A DNA stretch of 10,556 bases, from contig CAMWMY010000031.1 in assembly GCA_947175465.1 (NCBI GenBank), positions 1-10,556 of the forward strand. Direction: 5' to 3'. Source of the stretch: an uncultured Erysipelotrichaceae bacterium. Its GTDB lineage: Bacteria; Bacillota_I; Bacilli_A; Erysipelotrichales; Erysipelotrichaceae. The notes beneath the pieces are model-generated. The model was given only the letters and a program-made list of their open reading frames with translations, ran no database searches and had not been told where the DNA came from. This document shows positions 6,289 through 10,556 of the stretch, one piece after another. The number at the start of each line of letters is the position of its first letter. Positions within the stretch are counted from its first letter, which is position 1. The position numbers were made by a program, and so were the translations under genes.

Positions 6289-7440
6289 TTATTTATAAAT
6301 TCTTGGCACTCTAGCGCTAATACGACATACCATTTCATTATTAATCGTATCAGCTAATTTTGATAATTGATCAATTCCAAGAAAGCGGCTACCATCTTGT
6401 CCAAAAAGAGTGACAATATCTCCTTCTTGTACATCTGGAATATGTGTAACATCAATCATCAGTTGATCCATACATATATTCCCTACAATCAAAGCCTCTT
6501 CTCCTTTAATTAGTACTTTTGCCCCAAGATTTGAAATATTGCGAGGAATTCCATCGGCATATCCTATACTAATAGTAGCAATTTTTCTTTTTTGGGCGCA
6601 AATATAATGCCTACCATAACTAACACTACTTCCTGGATCAAGCCATTTAACCAATGAAACATTAGCCTTCAATGACATAATCGGTAAAAGATTAGGATGT
6701 GTTATCGTTTTTATATCACAATGGCTATAAATACCTAAAAACAATAAACCAGGGCGAACATAATCATACTCTAAATCTGGAAAATTTAAAATACCATAGC
6801 TATTTTGTAAATGAACTACTCCAGGATGAATACCTTCTTCTTTAATTTCATGAAGAACTTGATTAAAAAGTTTAATCTGTTGATGCGTAAAAGAAAGATC
6901 TTCTTGTTTTTCAAGACTATCCGATACAGCAAAATGAGAAAAAATCCCTTCTACTTTCACATGATGAAAACTATATAATTTTTTAATATCCTGAATCATC
7001 CATTTATTTTCAACACATGAAATTCCTAATCTTGACATCCCCGTATCTACTTTAATATGTGCCTTTATTTGCACATTGTTTGCTTTTCCATATTGTTCTA
7101 ATTTATTAGCATATTCTACACTCATTAAAGTTTGTATCAAATCAAAACGATGTAAATAGTGAAAATGCTCAATAGGAGTATAGCCTAAAATTAATATTTT
7201 TTCACGGATTCCACCTGTACGTAGTTGAAGTGCTTCATCCACACTGGATACTCCAAAAAAATCAACACCACATTTCACTAGTTCTTGAGCAATTGTGACA
7301 TCACCATGCCCATAGGCATTGGCTTTTACAATTCCCATAACCTTGGTTTTTTTAGGAATTAATTTACGAATCTCTTCCATATTATGATGTACTTTCTTTA
7401 AGTCTATTTCTACCCATGCTCGACTACTACAGTTCATCAT
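6289..7440 (-). CDS. alr: Alanine racemase with an Asn at the VanT-like serine-racemase position
   Basis: A PLP-dependent fold type III racemase of 383 residues that interconverts L- and D-alanine in the cytosol, supplying D-Ala for peptidoglycan. The PLP lysine is Lys39 in IVKANAYGHG. VDTGMSRLG contains Arg137, SSVSYG contains the opposite catalytic base Tyr275, and NICMDQ holds Met324-Asp325. IGYADGIPR and the C-terminal RVPRIYK are also typical. The odd point is TINNEM (365-370). Ordinary alanine racemases read TINYE, with the Tyr (354 in Geobacillus Alr) lining the substrate pocket, while VanT serine racemases have Asn. Asn368 therefore suggests that serine may be accepted. No VanT-like membrane domain is present. 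The ATG at 7438-7440 is chosen because AAGGG lies 10 bases upstream; a GTG at 7447-7449 is too close to that site. The gene begins 18 bases after ddl. Confidence 0.95.
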   Translation of the reverse strand: MMNCSSRAWVEIDLKKVHHNMEEIRKLIPKKTKVMGIVKANAYGHGDVTIAQELVKCGVDFFGVSSVDEALQLRTGGIREKILILGYTPIEHFHYLHRFDLIQTLMSVEYANKLEQYGKANNVQIKAHIKVDTGMSRLGISCVENKWMIQDIKKLYSFHHVKVEGIFSHFAVSDSLEKQEDLSFTHQQIKLFNQVLHEIKEEGIHPGVVHLQNSYGILNFPDLEYDYVRPGLLFLGIYSHCDIKTITHPNLLPIMSLKANVSLVKWLDPGSSVSYGRHYICAQKRKIATISIGYADGIPRNISNLGAKVLIKGEEALIVGNICMDQLMIDVTHIPDVQEGDIVTLFGQDGSRFLGIDQLSKLADTINNEMVCRISARVPRIYK

Positions 7441-7450
7441 GAAAAACACA

Positions 7451-7455
7451 CCCTT
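7451..7455 (-). promoter_or_regulatory. Ribosome binding site deciding the alr start
   Basis: AAGGG (within AAAGAAGGGTG) lies 10 bases before the ATG at 7438-7440 and 13 before the next ATG at 7435-7437. It nearly touches the in-frame GTG at 7447-7449, which is therefore an unlikely start. The spacing is on the long side, so the second ATG remains possible. Confidence 0.55.
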
Positions 7456-7458
7456 CTT

Positions 7459-8526
7459 TTAATTTTCTAATGCGAATGCGATCAATGCGTCAATTAAATC
7501 TGCAAAAGATACTCCTACTTCTTTCATCATACTTGGATAACGTGAAGTTGCAGTAAAACCTGGAATTGTATTGACTTCATTAAGAATAATTTCTTCCTTA
7601 GGAGTTACAAACATATCGATTCTTGCCAATCCTTTACAATTTAATGCACGATATACTTTTTGTGCAATTTCTTGTGCTTCTTTGATAAGCTCTTTTGAAA
7701 TACGTGCTGGACAATGAATACAAGAATTTAACATTTCATATTTTCCTTGGTAATCAAAAAAGGCTGCCGAAGTTTCAACTTCATCTACACTTCCAACAGT
7801 TAAAGTTTGATTTCCCATGATTGAACATCCAATTTCAAAACCTTCAATCGTTTTTTCTAAAATAACTTTTCCTTTTCCATCGTGTAAAAAAGCATCTTCT
7901 AATCCTTGTATGAATTCTTCTAATGTTTGAATTTTACTAATCCCAAAACTACTTCCAGCATTCGCTGGTTTTATAAAAATAGGAAGTCCTAATTCTTGTT
8001 TTGCATGTTCAAATAAAGCATTATAATCCATCTTTGGTTGTTGGTAAACACAAAGATAAGGAGAACATACAATGTTCGCATTTTCACATACAATATGCGT
8101 CATTTCTTTATCCATACAAATACTAGAACTCATATGTCCACATCCAACATAAGGGATACCTATTAATTCAAATAGTCCTTGTATTGTCCCATCCTCTCCA
8201 TTTTTACCATGTAAAATTGGAAAAATACAATCTACTTCTATTAACTCATAGCTTCCATCTTTTTTTAACTTTAAAAATCCTTTATAAGCTTTTGAACTTG
8301 ATAAGGTAACTTCTTCACAGCTTTCATGTTGCCACCATGTATCATCTTCAATAGATGCTATATCTCCATTATAAGTATACCATTTTCCTTCTCTTGTTAT
8401 TCCTATACATACAATATCATATTTAGATGCATGAATACTATGCAAAAAAGACCCTGTACTATGTAAAGAAACAGGATATTCACTTGATTCTCCACCAAAA
8501 ATAACAGCTAATTTTATTTTTTTCAT
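7459..8526 (-). CDS. ddl: D-Ala:D-X ligase of the VanG-like clade (D-Ala-D-Ala or D-Ala-D-Ser ligase)
   Basis: An ATP-grasp ligase of 355 residues that joins D-Ala to a second D-amino acid for the peptidoglycan pentapeptide. It has GGESSEYPVS (Glu16, binds the first D-Ala), PILHGKNGEDG (103-113), IFIKPANAGSSFG (193-205), the omega loop FFDYQGKYEM (256-265, Lys262-Tyr263), the Arg in LARIDMF (Arg302) and NEVNTIPGFT (316-325). The whole sequence, including IGITREGKWYTY and SRYPSMM near the end, resembles VanG as I recall it. The reported D-Ser determinants of VanG (Asp243, Phe252, Arg324) match Asp248, Phe257 and Arg329 here, with identical spacings of 9 and 72 residues; common Ddl proteins have a hydrophobic residue instead of that Arg. 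The start is 2 bases after the murF stop, and its GAGGTG site lies in the last two murF codons, implying translational coupling. D-Ser use is inferred. Confidence 0.95.
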   Translation of the reverse strand: MKKIKLAVIFGGESSEYPVSLHSTGSFLHSIHASKYDIVCIGITREGKWYTYNGDIASIEDDTWWQHESCEEVTLSSSKAYKGFLKLKKDGSYELIEVDCIFPILHGKNGEDGTIQGLFELIGIPYVGCGHMSSSICMDKEMTHIVCENANIVCSPYLCVYQQPKMDYNALFEHAKQELGLPIFIKPANAGSSFGISKIQTLEEFIQGLEDAFLHDGKGKVILEKTIEGFEIGCSIMGNQTLTVGSVDEVETSAAFFDYQGKYEMLNSCIHCPARISKELIKEAQEIAQKVYRALNCKGLARIDMFVTPKEEIILNEVNTIPGFTATSRYPSMMKEVGVSFADLIDALIAFALEN

Positions 8527-8528
8527 CT

Positions 8529-9908
8529 TTACACCTCTTTTAACCCTTCAATAATTTGTTCCATTTGTAAGCCACGACTTCCTTTTATAAGTATCATACA
8601 AGCTTTTAAACGATAAGGCTTTAAATACGATATCAACTCTTGCTTATCTACAAAATGGCGAATATATGCATTTTTGATCATCTGATTAGCACCTTGTGTT
8701 ATATAGCGTGCCATATCACCAAAAGTTAATACTTCATCTATTTTATACTGAGAAAGTTGTTTCCCTAAAGTATAATGGATCGTATCACTTTGTGGCCCTA
8801 AATCTAGCATATCTGCTAATACTACTATTTTATAAGGAGCTTGTAAACTCTCCATAGTATCTAAGGCTGCGATAACACTTTGCGGATTAGCCTTATAAGT
8901 ATCATTTAAAATTTGACAATTTCCTATACATAATAATTCATTACGCATACCCGTCTTTTCAATATGTAATAATCCTTGCGCGATAGCTTCTTCTTTGACA
9001 CCTAACTCTTTCGCTGCAATGATTGCTGCTAAAGCATTAATTGCTTGATGTTTTCCTAACATGTCCATTTGAAAGCTAAGCTTACTTCCATTTACGCTAA
9101 AATTTAACCCTTGCGATGTCTGAGAAAGAGAATGAACAAACATATCATTACTTCTTTTTTCTCCAAACGTTTTAATACGAATACTTCCTTTAATTTGCTC
9201 ACGTATAACAGCATCTTGTAGCAATTTTTGATCACCATAATATATAAATAATCCATGAGGGTTCATTCCATGAATAATTTCTAATTTTGCCTTTGCAACA
9301 TTTTCTAAAGTTTGCAAGTTTTCTAAATGAGCCGTTCCAATATTCGTTACAATGGCAATATCTGGTTTTACTAAATGCGTTAATAAATCCATCTCTCCAA
9401 GATTTTCCATTCCCATCTCAATCACAGCTACTTGTGTTTGCTCACTAAGTGATAATAAAGTAAGAGGTACTCCAATTTCATTATTAAAATTTCCTAATGT
9501 TTTTTGTGTAATATAGGTTTGGGATAAAATTGAGGCTAATATATCTTTAGTGCTTGTTTTTCCATTGCTTCCTGTAATTCCTACAATTTTCAATGATAAT
9601 TGAGAGCGATATATAGCTGATAATGTTTGTAAACCTACTAAGGTATCTTTTACTAGAATAACTGTAATTTCTGTAGGAGGATTGGGTTCATCTTCATTCC
9701 ATAAAGTAGCTACTGCCCCATTTTCAATCGCTTGTGCAACATAATGGTGCCCATTATAACGATTTCCTTTAATAGGAATAAATAAATTACCCTGTACAAC
9801 TTTACGAGAATCTATACATACCCCTTTAATTTTTTGTTCAATATTATTATTTTCGATATATTTAGCATCTAACATCTGAATAATCGCGTCTATAGAACGT
9901 ATAATCAT
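8529..9908 (-). CDS. murF: UDP-N-acetylmuramoyl-tripeptide--D-alanyl-D-alanine ligase (MurF)
   Basis: A 459-residue cytosolic Mur ligase that adds the D-Ala-D-Ala (or D-Ala-D-X) dipeptide to UDP-MurNAc-tripeptide using ATP. The N-terminal domain has the MurF-type IDSRKVVQGNLFIPIKG (32-48). The ATP loop is GITGSNGKTSTK (110-121). VIEMGMENLGEM (162-173) and TNIGTAHLE (178-186, His184 region) carry the metal and catalytic residues of Mur ligases. NDTYKANPQS (335-344) and IKGSRG (441-446) close the active site and identify MurF rather than MurC, MurD or MurE. The length is typical. The ATG at 9906-9908 has AAAGGGA 7 bases upstream. It is the first gene of the unit with ddl and alr and is preceded by an extended -10 promoter. 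Since it would act on the product of the VanG-like ligase, it should tolerate D-Ser if that is made, as known MurF enzymes generally accept such dipeptides. Confidence 0.96.
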   Translation of the reverse strand: MIIRSIDAIIQMLDAKYIENNNIEQKIKGVCIDSRKVVQGNLFIPIKGNRYNGHHYVAQAIENGAVATLWNEDEPNPPTEITVILVKDTLVGLQTLSAIYRSQLSLKIVGITGSNGKTSTKDILASILSQTYITQKTLGNFNNEIGVPLTLLSLSEQTQVAVIEMGMENLGEMDLLTHLVKPDIAIVTNIGTAHLENLQTLENVAKAKLEIIHGMNPHGLFIYYGDQKLLQDAVIREQIKGSIRIKTFGEKRSNDMFVHSLSQTSQGLNFSVNGSKLSFQMDMLGKHQAINALAAIIAAKELGVKEEAIAQGLLHIEKTGMRNELLCIGNCQILNDTYKANPQSVIAALDTMESLQAPYKIVVLADMLDLGPQSDTIHYTLGKQLSQYKIDEVLTFGDMARYITQGANQMIKNAYIRHFVDKQELISYLKPYRLKACMILIKGSRGLQMEQIIEGLKEV

Positions 9909-9934
9909 AGATTCATCCCTTTCATCATAAAATT

Positions 9935-9943
9935 ATTATAACA
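9935..9943 (-). promoter_or_regulatory. Extended -10 promoter of the murF-ddl-alr operon
   Basis: The minus strand reads TGT followed by TATAAT (9935-9940), a perfect extended -10. No good -35 exists 17 bases upstream (TAGGAT), which extended -10 promoters tolerate. Transcription starting a few bases downstream gives a leader of about 20 bases that holds the murF ribosome binding site at 9916-9922. Confidence 0.7.
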
Positions 9944-9959
9944 TAAGCTTTTTGCTTAT
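9943..9959. repeat. Palindrome in the spacer of the murF promoter
   Basis: ATAAGC (9943-9948) and GCTTAT (9954-9959) form a perfect 6-base inverted repeat around TTTTT, directly upstream of and touching the extended -10. The position suits an operator for a repressor or activator. It has no U-tract in the minus direction, so it is not a terminator for the upstream gene. Confidence 0.4.
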
Positions 9960-9964
9960 CCTAT

Positions 9965-10000
9965 GGAATTCATAAATTTACAAACATATCTATGAACTCC
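9965..10000 (-). other. Stem-loop between the nucleoid-associated gene and the murF promoter
   Basis: Arms 9965-9974 and 9991-10000 pair over 10 bases on the minus strand (GGAGTTCATA with TATGAATTCC, one G-U wobble) around a 16-base loop. It lies between the stop codon at 10024-10026 and the murF promoter. Without a following T-run it is a poor intrinsic terminator, but it could mark a 3' end or a processing site for the upstream transcript. Confidence 0.4.
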
Positions 10001-10023
10001 TATATTTTTTCATAACTGTTCTT

Positions 10024-10556
10024 TTATTTACTTATTAATTTATTAATATTTTTTAACTGTATAGAAATCGTTCCATCACTTGCTGTTGAAAACTCAATAT
10101 ATTCTTTACTATCCATAAAGTGAATAGGAACATTGATTTCAATTCCATTATCTGCTTTTATTTTCTGCATTTTTTCTGCTTTAGTAGTTTTTCCATGCTC
10201 CATAGAAATCGTATCAATCCCACTTTTTAAAAGCTCTTCCTTAAACTCTGTTTTGATCATTGGCTGATTTTCAAATAAAATCGATGCTACGGTATCTGTT
10301 TCAAGATCAGTATTTGATTCAACACTTTCTACAATTAATTGTTTCATCTTCGGTAATATTTTCATATCATCGAGCTCATATTTTTCTGCTATAGCTTTAC
10401 ATGCTTGTTGAACAGCTTTGGTACCCTCTTTAAAAGAAGGCTTTGTCTCACATTCTAAAATATAGTTTGTATATAAAAGACAAGTTTCTCCTTCTATTTC
10501 TACTGATGATTCAATAACTCCTATTTGTAAATCTGATAACTCTATCGTTATAGCAT
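10024..10556 (-). CDS. Probable nucleoid-associated protein (NdpA-like), C-terminal part
   Basis: The frame is open from the window edge (first full codon at 10552-10554) to a TAA at 10024-10026, so 176 C-terminal residues are seen and the start lies outside. An internal Met at 10363-10365 is not the start, because the upstream 63 codons are open and protein-like (they include LLYTNYILECETKPSFKEG). The end, with KADNGIEINVPIHF followed by EYIEFSTASDGTISIQLKNINKLISK, resembles the C-terminal strand region of Firmicutes proteins of the 37-kDa nucleoid-associated family (COG3081). Such proteins bind DNA or the nucleoid, but their role in Gram-positive bacteria is poorly known. It ends 115 bases before murF, which has its own promoter, so a shared transcript is not required. 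The assignment rests on recalled similarity of the C-terminus only. Confidence 0.65.
   Translation of the reverse strand, partial: AITIELSDLQIGVIESSVEIEGETCLLYTNYILECETKPSFKEGTKAVQQACKAIAEKYELDDMKILPKMKQLIVESVESNTDLETDTVASILFENQPMIKTEFKEELLKSGIDTISMEHGKTTKAEKMQKIKADNGIEINVPIHFMDSKEYIEFSTASDGTISIQLKNINKLISK

Noticed and set aside
9970..9987. Five-codon leader-like frame (MFVNL) preceded by AGGAG at 9997-10001
   Set aside because: It lies upstream of the murF extended -10, so it would be absent from the murF transcript, and the AGGAG is buried in the stem-loop. A frame this short is expected by chance.
9965..10000. Stem-loop as an intrinsic terminator of the nucleoid-associated gene
   Set aside because: The stem is good but no T-run follows on the minus strand, so it was kept only as an unexplained stem-loop.
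1..10556. Mobile elements, CRISPR arrays, tRNA or rRNA genes, phage genes
   Set aside because: I saw no transposase, spaced repeat array, RNA gene or phage protein. All genes are collinear, complete apart from the two cut by the window edges, and of similar composition.

Overview
The window is AT-rich (about one third G+C by eye). Its ribosome binding sites are strong AGGAGG or GAGGTG types, and every supported gene lies on the minus strand. This fits a low-GC Bacillota chromosome. The gut Erysipelotrichales/Coprobacillaceae are a reasonable guess, but no marker gene here fixes the taxon.

Read in the direction of transcription (high to low coordinates), the window opens with the C-terminal part of a probable nucleoid-associated protein (10024-10556, start outside the window). 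An intergenic stretch of about 115 bases follows, with a stem-loop, a small palindrome and a near-perfect extended -10 promoter (9935-10000). A tight cell-wall operon comes next: murF (8529-9908), ddl (7459-8526, 2 bases after murF) and alr (6289-7440, 18 bases after ddl). After an intercistronic hairpin there is a COG2509-type FAD-dependent oxidoreductase of unknown substrate (4642-6225). A good intrinsic terminator lies at 4564-4600. Downstream are a membrane-anchored PdaA-like polysaccharide deacetylase with two Ig-like repeats (3213-4511), a YjeM-like APC-family amino-acid transporter (1622-3061), an M18 metallo-aminopeptidase (170-1486) and the first 52 codons of an unrecognised charged protein (1-157).

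The cell-wall genes are the main interest. The ligase resembles the VanG-type D-Ala:D-Ser ligases more than housekeeping Ddl. It carries Asp248, Phe257 and Arg329 with exactly the spacing of the reported VanG D-Ser determinants (Asp243, Phe252, Arg324). The adjacent alanine racemase has Asn368 in a TINNE motif where ordinary Alr has a Tyr (Tyr354 in the Geobacillus enzyme). An Asn at that place is the feature associated with serine racemase activity in VanT. Together with MurF, this three-gene unit could racemise serine, make D-Ala-D-Ser and attach it to the UDP-MurNAc-tripeptide, giving precursors with lowered vancomycin affinity. No VanRS or VanXY gene is visible, so this would be an intrinsic, housekeeping arrangement. 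This is inference from residues and has not been tested.

The peptidase and the transporter suggest peptide and amino-acid use. Each appears to have its own promoter, and a probable terminator separates them.
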